DNA from: a virus
Length of the DNA stretch: 64,000 nt
Strand: one strand, 5' to 3'
IMG/VR virus record: IMGVR_UViG_3300022921_000002
Coordinates: 1 to 64,000 of that record
The position numbers and the translations under genes are program-made. Position 1 is the stretch's first letter. Every line of letters begins with the position of its first letter. Below are positions 7,373 through 17,191 of this stretch, one piece after another. Under the pieces are notes generated by a model. The model was not told the DNA's origin. It searched no databases and saw only the letters and a program-made list of their open reading frames with translations.

Positions 7373-7759
7373 CTAAGCTTCAGGGTCTGGCGTTACTGAT
7401 TCGCCTGATGCCCAAGGCAAGTCATTTGGTGCAACTTCTTCTTCATTTTCTCTATCAATTTGCAATTGAATTTGCTCATCAATGTGTGCTTTATAAGATG
7501 GTGAACCATCAACAACTGCTGTGATCCAACCGATAACAGCTGCTTCAGTTAAATCTTCAAATGCTGTAAATGTTCCTGCTGGTACATTAGCCGCGGTAAA
7601 AGGTGTTGCTCCTGCAAACTCTCCTGCGTTACCATTTGCGTCTGTTCCTTTAACTCTCCAAAAAGTTTGAACAACAGCGTTTGTATTAGTTTCGCCGTCG
7701 ATATTAACCTCATCTTTTACCTTAAGGCTTTCGACCGACCATTCATATGTAAATGCCAT
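7373..7759 (-). CDS. Small conserved phage protein, paralogue of the 7023 gene (DUF7936-like)
   Basis: This 128-residue protein begins MAFTYEWSVESLKVKDEVNI and is the longer of two tandem paralogues. The shared core includes NAVVQTFWRVKGTDANGNAG, the LTEAAVIGWITAVVDG segment, and the helix IDEQIQLQIDRENEEE; the acidic, Pro-rich tail (PNDLPWASGESVTPDPEA) is missing from its partner. Its ATG is preceded by GGAGAT and, 29 nt upstream, by the late-promoter variant AATAAATA (7789-7796), which overlaps the end of the giant S74 fibre gene. It may therefore be expressed from its own late promoter, starting the transcript that also covers the carbohydrate cluster. Function is unknown. Confidence 0.75.
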   Translation of the reverse strand: MAFTYEWSVESLKVKDEVNIDGETNTNAVVQTFWRVKGTDANGNAGEFAGATPFTAANVPAGTFTAFEDLTEAAVIGWITAVVDGSPSYKAHIDEQIQLQIDRENEEEVAPNDLPWASGESVTPDPEA

Positions 7760-7788
7760 TTTTAAATCTCCGTCTGTGATTGTAGTTA

Positions 7789-7796
7789 TATTTATT
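7789..7796 (-). promoter_or_regulatory. Late promoter variant AATAAATA
   Basis: The minus strand reads AATAAATA, one base off the T4 late box. It lies 29 nt ahead of the ATG at 7759, which matches the spacing of the perfect boxes in this window. It overlaps the stop-codon region of the 3119-residue fibre gene. Supported by position only. Confidence 0.4.
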
Positions 7797-10700
7797 CTTT
7801 ATTGCTCATGAGCATTGTAACCATTTCTGTCAATTTGTCAATGGCTTTTTTCTGCTCATCTATTTGCTTTTGTTGTTTATTTATTGTTTCCTGCTGCTCT
7901 TTTGTTGACTCAATAAGTAGTCCAACCATGTTGCCATAGTTAACTGCTTTACGTTTACCACCGCCAGCATCATTTGGATCGAGTGTGTCAATCTCATAAA
8001 CAATACCTGGTAAAACTTTTTCAACTTGTTGAGCGATAACGCCGGTATGTCGGCCATCACGGTCGATATATTTATAAGTGATACCATCAAGTGACATTAC
8101 CTTTTCAACAGCATTATCAATAACTTCAACATCTTCTTTATAGCGGATATCCGAGAAATCAACATATGCTGTAATATTCTCATCACACTGAATAGCACCA
8201 TAAGAATTTATCCCATTCATCAGTGACGTGCCGGCGGGATTAGTGTAATATGTGGTGTCATTTTGGTCATAGAAAATTGGAGCACGGAAAGAAGATCGAG
8301 CTTCAAAGTAATTAGATCTCGTACGACCTTCCCAGGTACCATTGTAGTAAATATATGTAATATAGTCTTGGTCAGCATAAATAATTGCTTCACCATTGTC
8401 ATGGTACATCGAGAAAATAGAACCGTCATCATCCCAATAATGCCGTCCACACGCAGTACCGTTCGAGTCGCGGTAATAAATTTCACCATGGTCGTTGTTG
8501 TTTGAACGGATTGAGCAAGTATCTGAATCATCATCGTACCAATCCCAACCATCATTCAAAGAATAAATGTTGGCGTTAATGCCATTCATACGTGAAGTTG
8601 AGGCGGGGTTTGTGTAATAGCCTGTGTCATTTTGGTCATAGAAAAGTGGTGCCCGGAATGACCCGCGTGCTTCAAAATAGCTAGATCTTGTACGACCTTC
8701 CCAAGTACCGTTATAATAAATGTAGGTGATATAATCTTCATCAGCATAAATAATTGCTTCACCGTTATCGTGGTACATTGAGAAAATTGACCCATCATCA
8801 TCCCAATAGTGTCTACCACAGGCTGTGCCATTACTATCACGGTAATAAATTTCACCGTGGTCGTTGTTATTTGAACGAATATTGAAAGTATCACCGTCAT
8901 CATCGTATAAATCCCAACCATCATTGAACTGAAGGAAGTTAAGATTAATTTGGTTCATACGAGAAGTTGATGCAAAGTCTCCGTAATAAGCACTGTCGTT
9001 TGAGTCGTAATAACGGCCTGCATACATTGATCCGCCGTTTGTACTGTTTTCATCAAGTACAGGAATTGTTCTCCAAGATCTAAACGAACTACCCCAAGTT
9101 GAGCGGAACCGAAGGTTTGTAATCGGACCACCAACCATTTGCCAACCATAACGGTTGCTACCGTTTGAGTAGTGATATGACTGAATACCAACCCAGTGAG
9201 AAGTACCTGAAGGCTGGTTGCCTGGGTTTGACCACGAGTCAATAAATCCTGAACCCCAGTCAGCAACAGTGGAGGTCATATCTTGACGACCCCAACCCAT
9301 GGCGCCTGTCCAATAGTCGCTGTTACTTGTAATACGAATACGAGCACGATAGTATTCACCACTATCACGAGTATGCCCAGGCATTGATAGGTAAGACATT
9401 GTTTGGTTGTTCACACCACGGAAACGAGTAGAGTTGGTTGAACCGCCGTTAAACATACCAAAGGTATCATTTGAGTCATACCATAATTGACCGCGTGCCG
9501 ATGAACCTTCAAACAGACCGTAGTCAGCACCAACAATTCTAAATCTCCAACTTGCACCGTTATTAAGGAAACCAACGTTGTTACCATTGTCGGCATACAC
9601 ATAGCCACGAACGGTACCAGCATACTCATCTCTAAACCTAATACCGTTTGCGCCGGTGCCACCAGCAATGTTCCAATAATCATCGTTATCAGAATACCAA
9701 TGTTGCCCTGATCCTTGGTTATATAGACCTTCACCAGAGTTATCGTTGCGGAACCAGTTTCTTGCATAGAATTCGTTACCACGAACACCGGTGTTAAAGT
9801 TAGAGAATGACGATGGATCACAATAGTAACCAGTATTATTTGAGTCATAAAAGATTGGTGCTCGGAGTGAGCTTGATGCTTGTGTTACACCATCATTTCT
9901 TGCTTGGAATACCCAAGTGTTTGTAATATTACCTGAACCGGCACCATGTTGTCCAAGATATATACCAGATCCGTTATCGTTATTGTTATTTGAGTCGGCA
10001 TTAAAATAAAAGTTGTTATATGAGTTAAATCTCAAATCATCAGAAATACCACCACCGTTATTACGTGAGGAAATACTATGATAATCAGAATCATTACCGT
10101 AGAATGTGATAAAGTCACCGCGGTCACGCATATCGAGCCTATCAGCACGAACTGTAACCATTTCAGATGTTGAATTTGGATTTACATAGTAACCTGTGTT
10201 GTTACTATCATAAAAGATTGGTGCTCTTAAAGATGAGCCAGCTTGCAAGTTATTATTAACATAGACGTTATTTGCACCTAAAGGATCAGAACCGTTGTTA
10301 ACTGACATAACCTGAGTAGCCATGTTATAATCATTATAAAAACGCATACCTTGGTAGCTAGCGTTTGCACCAAACTTAATACCTGTATGGAATGCAATGC
10401 GCATATCTGGGTATGGGTATGACCAACCACCAGATTCTCGGTAAATAGCGTAAGCAGTAGATCTTCCTGAATCCCAGTATAAACCAAAGCCATCGTTAGA
10501 AGAAACAGCGCCATCATTTGTAAAGTAATTGGCTCGGACGTTATTAAATCGAGAAGTACTTGCCGGATCTGCGTAATAGGACGTGTTATTTCGGTCATAC
10601 ATAATCGGTGTATCAATTCTTGAATTGAACAACGTCTGACCATCGCCACGCATAATAACATTCCATTGGCCACCTACACCGCCATCACGGAATGAGATAT

Positions 10701-13700
10701 CCTCACCACCTGATGTTGCAATAATTAAGTGAGCATCATTAGTATCAGTAGATTGAATATACCCACGAGTGTTTCCTGCTGATGTTTGGAAATGAGCAAT
10801 ACCACCACTAACATGGTATGTGGTATTAACATTAATTTGGTTCATACGTGAAGTCGATGCAAAGTTACCATAATAACCTGTATTATCTAGGTCATAGAAT
10901 ATCGGTGCACGGAACGAACCGTTTTGTGATACATATCCGTCTGAGTTATAAAGACGGTGACCGTATGTTAGTTTCCAATGTTTTGTTGGATAAGAGTCAT
11001 TACCACCTAATGCAACATACATCCCGGTATCATTATCACCCCAACCACTTGCTCTTTTATAAAGACCCACGTTCATATGAGTTCTATAACCTGAGTTATA
11101 TAAAGCAGTTGTATGTATAAGTGGCAAGAACGTGTTTGTTGTTCCTACATTTGTATCACGGTTTCTTGTTGAAATAGGAGCATTTGTTAAGCTTGTAACA
11201 GCAGTTGCGTCATAATCCAACACATTATCAATATACATAATACCATTGAATGTCGCCGTACTTGCAGTACTTAGTGAACCATTCAGCGTTAAGCTATTAA
11301 ATACTGATGTACTCGCCATATTTGCGTAGTAGCCTGTATTATCTTGGTCATAGAAAATTGGTGCTCGATAAGAACCGCGAGCTTGCATATAACCGCTTGC
11401 TGATACTTCTTCCCACTGTCCATTATAATACAATTCAGTACGGCCGTTGTCAAACCATCTTGTCATCCATTCGTTGCGCGTATCGTTATAGATACCTGCT
11501 TCTGCTGAGCCGTTTGACATAAAGACCCAGTCATTACGAATTGCATAACCAGCCCAAGAACTTGTTTTATCACCTTCAACTCTAATTGAACCGTAGTCAC
11601 CTGATGGTGAGTCAATTATGTATTCCGAACCATCAAGCTGAATTTGATTAACACGAATAACATTCATACGTGAGGTTGATGCAAAGTCACCATAGTAATC
11701 TGTGTTGTTTGAGTCATAAAAAATTGGTGAACGCATTTGAGCAGGAGCGATAGCATAACCTGATCTTGTTTCTAATTGTACTACGTTATGCGCATATATT
11801 TTAACCTTATTGGTGTTACCATTTGATCCATCGTTCTGTGCAACAATTATATTATGAGAACCACCTGAACCACCGCGGAGATGAAGTCCACGATAAACAT
11901 TCCAATACATTCCATCAAAGCCAGTATTAGCTGCGCCGCGAGCGCCAGGTCCGCCATAATAATGGTTCCAAAGAACGTGGTTAGTATCAGTACCGCCGTT
12001 AAACCATATACTGTTATGAGTATAAGCACGATTTAATCTTAAACCGTAATTTCTTATTTCTACATTATGTAAAACTGATTGGCTATTAGGATCAACAAAA
12101 TAGTTGCCATCGTTTGCATCAACAAATCTTTGAGCATGGGAATAACGACCAGTGAATGTGTCACCATCAGACTCAATACGGAAACGTGATGTTCCTGCAC
12201 CTGATCCTGTTGTGAAGTGGAGATTACCACCGGAGTTGGTTGTCAAATTATTTGGAGATTCATAAATCTTCCAATCATTACCGCCTTTCCAACGAATACC
12301 TTCTTGAGGACCTGGGTCATTGAATGAAAGATTGTTTAGATTTTCAATTGAACCGTTTGTCCAATCCCAAGAACCTGCAACCTTACCGCCCGAAGCAGGG
12401 TTCATAAAGTAAGCAGTATTATCTCTATCTCTAAAGTTACTAGCATCAACTATATTCATTTTAGATGTGCTTGACGGATCAACGTAATAAGAATTATTAT
12501 CAGAGTCAATCATACTTGCAGCATAAATGCTATCAGGTGTACGAATACGGTTTTGAATATTTGAGCGTTTTAGAATTGGTGGACCGTACTCACGAAGAGC
12601 ACCACCTGTGCTATGATTCATTAATAGACGGATACGAATGTATTTACAACCTGCGCCGTCAGAACCATTATAAACTGTATGGCTTGTTGGAATTGTTGTA
12701 TATCCACGGTATGTTTGCCACGAAGTAGATGTTTGGTTTGAGTTACTTGCAACAAAGTACGTGGTGCCTGCATTAGAAGAAATTGGCTTTTTATCTTTAT
12801 CGTATCTTTCAATACCATAATAAACAACACCGCCTGAACCAGATATTGTTCTTACTGAAACCTCACCGTAAATTTCTTCGCCAGGTTCAACAGGAATATA
12901 ATCAGAATAGAAATCACGGTATCCCGACGTTCTTAGTGCGTAAGTTGCAGAGAATGGGCCGTTACCGTTTTTAACGTATTCACTTGTTACAGTGGTAGGT
13001 CCATTTTCAGCACCTTGTAATGCTTTGATTGCGCGCTTTTCCCAATACTCAGTTCCGTCAAATACCATGGTTTCGGCAAAGCCTGGTCCATAAACTGGGT
13101 TCAATGATATATTTTCATTGCCTGCGTTTAGATTATAGTTTGAGGCAGCCATTTCACCATCAATGAGCATATCGCCGTCTTCATTGATACGTGCTTTATC
13201 GCCAATGCCGTTGAAGTGAATAATAAAGGCATCTCTATCACCTGATCCTGAATTATAATTATCGTGGACAATCCATGGGTAATTACCATTGTTTGTAAAC
13301 GAGAGATTGCTGTTACGGAAACCTGCAAGATATCTGTTATTATGCCAAATTCCTAATGGATATGATCCACCAATATAGTCACCGCCATTGCCGAGTGCCA
13401 ATTGGTTCATACGAGATTTTGCATTAAAGTCACCACGATAGGCAGTATCGTTACTATCATAATAAATTGGTGAACGCATTTGAACCGGTGCTAAAGCATA
13501 ACCGACTTCTGCTGAAATTTGGTGAACACCATTTCCATACAAACGAGTCCAACTGTTTCTATCAGCATATAATACCCACTCATTATCAGTATCGTTATAA
13601 AGACCCATATTGGACAAGCTGTCTGACATAAATACCCAGTCATTTTCAATGGCATAACCTGCGTAACCGCCTTTACCACCTTGTACCATAATAGTACCGT

Positions 13701-16700
13701 ACTGACCTGATGGTGAGTCAATAATATATGATGTTTGGTCCATTTGAATTTGATTTAGGTGAACAACATTCATACGTGAAGTTGATGCAAAGTCACCAAA
13801 GTAAGAAACATTGTTTGAGTCAACAAATACTGGTGCACGCATTTCTGCGGTGTGAGAAATCCTGTCCGCATTAATAATCGTGTGGTTTACGCCGTCGGTA
13901 TAGAATTTATAACCAACATCAGAGTTGAACCACATATGGTCACTCTCGATACCGATTGAGTAATCTCTGCCTGATCCAATAGGATAAAGAATTAATCTTG
14001 CACCTGTTGTGGCATCGGTAGCCGTTGGAGCATTTGGTGTTTCGGTATCAAATTCAATCTGATGCATAACAGACTTGCCAGCAAAATCACCATAATAGTC
14101 ATTATCATTATAGTCATAGTATATTGGGAAATAGGCATAAGAAGTTGCGTCAAAGGCATATGCACCGCCATCGTGGTAAGTAGGCTTATTAAAAAAGAAC
14201 CTAGCACGGTCAGTATCAAAATGCGAATACGTTGCATCCATTGGACCAATATCAACACGGCCAGTTGGTGTTGAGAATCTATGAGCAGAGTTAGTATTTG
14301 GGTTCCAGCTATAATCTGTATCGGCGCTATCTTTAAAGATTGGCGCACGGATTTCGTGGTCAATTTGAGCATATGTGTTATTAATAACAGCACGGCGTGT
14401 TCCGCCTGTGTAGAATACTTGCTGATCTGCGGCATCAAAACCAAAATAGTTATTTGTATCACCTTTATGGATAATATAATCATCAAGCTGAATTTGGTTC
14501 ATTACTGATGTGCCAGCAAACTCACCTCTATAATTGGTGTCAGTATAATCGTAATAAATTTCAGCATACATATTACCCGCGGTGGATATGTTTTTACCGT
14601 TGCGTACTTTAACGTCATTGGCATCGGTCATATAGAAACCGCCACCTTGACCAAACCCAAGCTCATTATTTTTAAAGAACGAGGCAGTACCGTTACCTAC
14701 AACATAAGCATCATCGTTGCTATTTAATTGAACTGATCCGTTGACGTGTAGTTTATTATCTGTATTAGTACCAACAAGCGGTGTCATATCACCAGTAGTA
14801 TATTGTGCAGTTTGGTCACCGACAACAACATCGCCTGTGCTTGTATCGGCACTTAACGTAAAATTTGCACCTGAGTCAATAATATAGAAACCTGCATCAC
14901 CTTCCATAACATTGTAAATATTTCTGAACTGGTCACCACGAATGGATAGGTCAGTTGAATCACCATCACTGAAATCAACATATCGGTTTGTCGAAGCAAA
15001 TGGGTTCGCTCCCATTGTTGAAGTTTGTTTAATACTCAATGGCGAAGTTGGTGCTACATTAATACCAAAGTTTACACCTGTCTGCAATGCAGTTGAACTT
15101 GAGTCAAGTGTTGTTACTCCACCTACAACTAATTCAAAATTATCATCGGAGTCATATCCGAAATAAGTATCAGGATCACCGTTGTGTTTTATATAATCAT
15201 TAATGATTACGTTATTCGTAAATGTAGTTGCAGCATCTGTAATTTGAACTCTGACAGCACCACCTGTTGATAAATCAATCTGATCCGTACCGAATGAAAG
15301 TTTAGTATCGGTATCACCATTGTGGAATAAGTCATCATCAATACCAATATCATTTATAACTGATGTTCCTGCAGGATCAACAAGATATGCATTGTTATCT
15401 GAGTCGAGTAATCTTGGTGCAATCAAATCAACTGATGATGTAACCGCACTATTAGTAATTTCTAATCTTGTTGCTCCACCTGTGTCCAAATCAATTGTGT
15501 CGGTGTCAAACGAAAGTTTAGTATCAGTATCGCCGTTATGGAAAAGATCACTATTAATTCCAATCGTATTCATTACTGATGTACCGGCAAAGTCACCAAG
15601 GTACGTATTATCATCACTATCTAAATATCGAGGAGCCTTTACATCAACCGATGCTGTAACTGCAGTATTAGAAATTTCTAATCTTGATGTGCCACCTGTT
15701 GCTAAATCAATTTGATCTGTATCAAATGAAATCTTTGTGTCAGTATCACCATTATGGAATAAGTCATCGTCTAAACCAACTGAATGTAAAACTGAGTCAC
15801 CAGCAGGATCAACAAGATAACTATTATCGTCGGCATCTACAAACCTTGGAGCAATTGCATCGCCTGTGCTTGTGATGGTACCGGTTATTTCTGTTCCTGT
15901 TGTGCTTACATCAATTTGCTTTACACCGTTGAGATATAGTACCCAACTATCATCGGCATCAAAACCAAAATATGAATTTAAATCACCATTGTGGCTAACG
16001 TAATCATCAATAGATATTGAGGCAAGTACTGATCCACTTGCAGGATCAACAAGATAAGTATTATCATCAGCATCTACGAATTGTTTTGCAACTATGTTAT
16101 TATCAACAACCCAATCAAAACTTGTATTTAATTGAGCACCGTAGTTTTGGTCAGGTTTTAAGAAACCAATTACACCGTTGTTTGAATAAAGTACACCGTC
16201 TGTACCTGAGCCGTCAAGGTTAATTCTTGCACCGCCGACATTATCACCAATAGTCAAATTACCTTCAATAGTGATATTACCTGTTGCGGTATCATCAGCA
16301 TCAGAACGTAGGAATTGTTCTGCTTCTAATCCGTCAACTGTATCAGCATCAAACGAGTTACCTGAGCCTTCATCGGCTGTTGTAATGATACGACCTAAAT
16401 CTGTGCCATCTGAAATGAGTTTAAAGTAATCATTTGTTTCATCCCATTGTATAGAAGAAACACTTTCATCACCACGAAGTACTTCCCAACCAGCGTTTTC
16501 TGTTGGTGTACCTGATGTAAAATTAGAATTAAGAGTAAGAATATTATCAGCAATTAAAACGGTTTCAGTATTTACAGTAGTTGTTGTACCGTTGATTGTT
16601 AGATTACCAGTAATAATATAATTACCGTCCAATGTATCATCGGTATCTGAACGTACGAATTGTGTTGAATCTAAAGCATCAAGTAAGTCGGCATCAAGGC

Positions 16701-17151
16701 CTGATCCTGTACCGTCGTTTCCTGCGTTCCAAAATACGTTACCCAGGTATGTTGGTTCACGTTTGAAATCAATACCACCGCTATCAAACTCTAGGTCAAC
16801 AACATCATTATAAAGAATTTGAATACCAGGCGTTCCATCATAAAATATGATAGAGTTATCTTGACCTGTGTTTGTAAGTTTATAGTCACCTGCGGAAATA
16901 TATTGAATTTCCATTGAGTCTTGTGCTTCACCACGGAACCTTGCAACAATAGGATTATTGAGAAGTCCTGCATCATTGAAAATATCAATAGATGGTGTAG
17001 AACCAGTCGATTGCTGAACCGTTAATTGTCCTGAAAGTTTACTTGGTCCTGTTACCTGAAGTTTATTTGTACCATCATCGGTAGTGGTACCTACAACAAC
17101 ATTATTTTGGGTCTGCAGACCATGCTTTACTATAAATTTCTTATCGGCCAC
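7792..17151 (-). CDS. Giant modular tail fibre with C-terminal S74 self-cleaving chaperone
   Basis: This 3119-residue protein uses a GTG start at 17151, preceded by GGGGAGAG and a perfect late box at 17184-17191. The N-terminus (ADKKFIVKHGLQTQNNVVVG) is of the type that anchors marine phage fibres. The body holds about 21 copies of a short motif like F-Y-D-S-N-N-T-x-Y-Y-x-D-P-x-S-T-S-x-M-N-x-I, spaced by beta-rich segments of variable length. The C-terminus is an intramolecular chaperone of the S74 class: FSDIRYKEDVEVID with the predicted catalytic Ser3000 and Lys3005, then GVIAQQVEKVLPGIVYEI and VNYGNMVGLLIES, ending in a coiled coil (KQQKQIDEQKKAIDKLTEMV). The chaperone should trimerise the fibre and cut itself off before Ser3000. 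I infer a host-recognition fibre. Confidence 0.88.
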   Translation of the reverse strand: MADKKFIVKHGLQTQNNVVVGTTTDDGTNKLQVTGPSKLSGQLTVQQSTGSTPSIDIFNDAGLLNNPIVARFRGEAQDSMEIQYISAGDYKLTNTGQDNSIIFYDGTPGIQILYNDVVDLEFDSGGIDFKREPTYLGNVFWNAGNDGTGSGLDADLLDALDSTQFVRSDTDDTLDGNYIITGNLTINGTTTTVNTETVLIADNILTLNSNFTSGTPTENAGWEVLRGDESVSSIQWDETNDYFKLISDGTDLGRIITTADEGSGNSFDADTVDGLEAEQFLRSDADDTATGNITIEGNLTIGDNVGGARINLDGSGTDGVLYSNNGVIGFLKPDQNYGAQLNTSFDWVVDNNIVAKQFVDADDNTYLVDPASGSVLASISIDDYVSHNGDLNSYFGFDADDSWVLYLNGVKQIDVSTTGTEITGTITSTGDAIAPRFVDADDNSYLVDPAGDSVLHSVGLDDDLFHNGDTDTKISFDTDQIDLATGGTSRLEISNTAVTASVDVKAPRYLDSDDNTYLGDFAGTSVMNTIGINSDLFHNGDTDTKLSFDTDTIDLDTGGATRLEITNSAVTSSVDLIAPRLLDSDNNAYLVDPAGTSVINDIGIDDDLFHNGDTDTKLSFGTDQIDLSTGGAVRVQITDAATTFTNNVIINDYIKHNGDPDTYFGYDSDDNFELVVGGVTTLDSSSTALQTGVNFGINVAPTSPLSIKQTSTMGANPFASTNRYVDFSDGDSTDLSIRGDQFRNIYNVMEGDAGFYIIDSGANFTLSADTSTGDVVVGDQTAQYTTGDMTPLVGTNTDNKLHVNGSVQLNSNDDAYVVGNGTASFFKNNELGFGQGGGFYMTDANDVKVRNGKNISTAGNMYAEIYYDYTDTNYRGEFAGTSVMNQIQLDDYIIHKGDTNNYFGFDAADQQVFYTGGTRRAVINNTYAQIDHEIRAPIFKDSADTDYSWNPNTNSAHRFSTPTGRVDIGPMDATYSHFDTDRARFFFNKPTYHDGGAYAFDATSYAYFPIYYDYNDNDYYGDFAGKSVMHQIEFDTETPNAPTATDATTGARLILYPIGSGRDYSIGIESDHMWFNSDVGYKFYTDGVNHTIINADRISHTAEMRAPVFVDSNNVSYFGDFASTSRMNVVHLNQIQMDQTSYIIDSPSGQYGTIMVQGGKGGYAGYAIENDWVFMSDSLSNMGLYNDTDNEWVLYADRNSWTRLYGNGVHQISAEVGYALAPVQMRSPIYYDSNDTAYRGDFNAKSRMNQLALGNGGDYIGGSYPLGIWHNNRYLAGFRNSNLSFTNNGNYPWIVHDNYNSGSGDRDAFIIHFNGIGDKARINEDGDMLIDGEMAASNYNLNAGNENISLNPVYGPGFAETMVFDGTEYWEKRAIKALQGAENGPTTVTSEYVKNGNGPFSATYALRTSGYRDFYSDYIPVEPGEEIYGEVSVRTISGSGGVVYYGIERYDKDKKPISSNAGTTYFVASNSNQTSTSWQTYRGYTTIPTSHTVYNGSDGAGCKYIRIRLLMNHSTGGALREYGPPILKRSNIQNRIRTPDSIYAASMIDSDNNSYYVDPSSTSKMNIVDASNFRDRDNTAYFMNPASGGKVAGSWDWTNGSIENLNNLSFNDPGPQEGIRWKGGNDWKIYESPNNLTTNSGGNLHFTTGSGAGTSRFRIESDGDTFTGRYSHAQRFVDANDGNYFVDPNSQSVLHNVEIRNYGLRLNRAYTHNSIWFNGGTDTNHVLWNHYYGGPGARGAANTGFDGMYWNVYRGLHLRGGSGGSHNIIVAQNDGSNGNTNKVKIYAHNVVQLETRSGYAIAPAQMRSPIFYDSNNTDYYGDFASTSRMNVIRVNQIQLDGSEYIIDSPSGDYGSIRVEGDKTSSWAGYAIRNDWVFMSNGSAEAGIYNDTRNEWMTRWFDNGRTELYYNGQWEEVSASGYMQARGSYRAPIFYDQDNTGYYANMASTSVFNSLTLNGSLSTASTATFNGIMYIDNVLDYDATAVTSLTNAPISTRNRDTNVGTTNTFLPLIHTTALYNSGYRTHMNVGLYKRASGWGDNDTGMYVALGGNDSYPTKHWKLTYGHRLYNSDGYVSQNGSFRAPIFYDLDNTGYYGNFASTSRMNQINVNTTYHVSGGIAHFQTSAGNTRGYIQSTDTNDAHLIIATSGGEDISFRDGGVGGQWNVIMRGDGQTLFNSRIDTPIMYDRNNTSYYADPASTSRFNNVRANYFTNDGAVSSNDGFGLYWDSGRSTAYAIYRESGGWSYPYPDMRIAFHTGIKFGANASYQGMRFYNDYNMATQVMSVNNGSDPLGANNVYVNNNLQAGSSLRAPIFYDSNNTGYYVNPNSTSEMVTVRADRLDMRDRGDFITFYGNDSDYHSISSRNNGGGISDDLRFNSYNNFYFNADSNNNNDNGSGIYLGQHGAGSGNITNTWVFQARNDGVTQASSSLRAPIFYDSNNTGYYCDPSSFSNFNTGVRGNEFYARNWFRNDNSGEGLYNQGSGQHWYSDNDDYWNIAGGTGANGIRFRDEYAGTVRGYVYADNGNNVGFLNNGASWRFRIVGADYGLFEGSSARGQLWYDSNDTFGMFNGGSTNSTRFRGVNNQTMSYLSMPGHTRDSGEYYRARIRITSNSDYWTGAMGWGRQDMTSTVADWGSGFIDSWSNPGNQPSGTSHWVGIQSYHYSNGSNRYGWQMVGGPITNLRFRSTWGSSFRSWRTIPVLDENSTNGGSMYAGRYYDSNDSAYYGDFASTSRMNQINLNFLQFNDGWDLYDDDGDTFNIRSNNNDHGEIYYRDSNGTACGRHYWDDDGSIFSMYHDNGEAIIYADEDYITYIYYNGTWEGRTRSSYFEARGSFRAPLFYDQNDTGYYTNPASTSRMNGINANIYSLNDGWDWYDDDSDTCSIRSNNNDHGEIYYRDSNGTACGRHYWDDDGSIFSMYHDNGEAIIYADQDYITYIYYNGTWEGRTRSNYFEARSSFRAPIFYDQNDTTYYTNPAGTSLMNGINSYGAIQCDENITAYVDFSDIRYKEDVEVIDNAVEKVMSLDGITYKYIDRDGRHTGVIAQQVEKVLPGIVYEIDTLDPNDAGGGKRKAVNYGNMVGLLIESTKEQQETINKQQKQIDEQKKAIDKLTEMVTMLMSNKE
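8221..8958 (-). repeat. Two tandem 123-residue repeats within the giant S74 fibre
   Basis: Two adjacent 369-bp units (8221-8589 and 8590-8958) encode nearly the same protein, including a 46-residue stretch without any change that contains NNNDHGEIYYRDSNGTACGR. The DNA of that stretch differs at about two dozen positions by my hand count, all synonymous, including Ser codons of different families (TCG against AGT). Confidence 0.85.
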
Positions 17152-17183
17152 GGTTCACTCTCCCCAGTTGGCGTTATTTTATC

Positions 17184-17191
17184 TATTTATA
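17184..17191 (-). promoter_or_regulatory. T4-type late promoter box TATAAATA
   Basis: The minus strand reads TATAAATA, identical to the T4 late consensus, 32 nt upstream of the GTG start of the 3119-residue fibre gene. It overlaps the last codons and stop of the 807-residue fibre gene. Confidence 0.72.

Noticed and set aside
15320-15715. A 131-codon plus-strand frame opposite the 3119-residue fibre
   Set aside because: It is repetitive in step with the fibre modules on the other strand and has no sign of translation.
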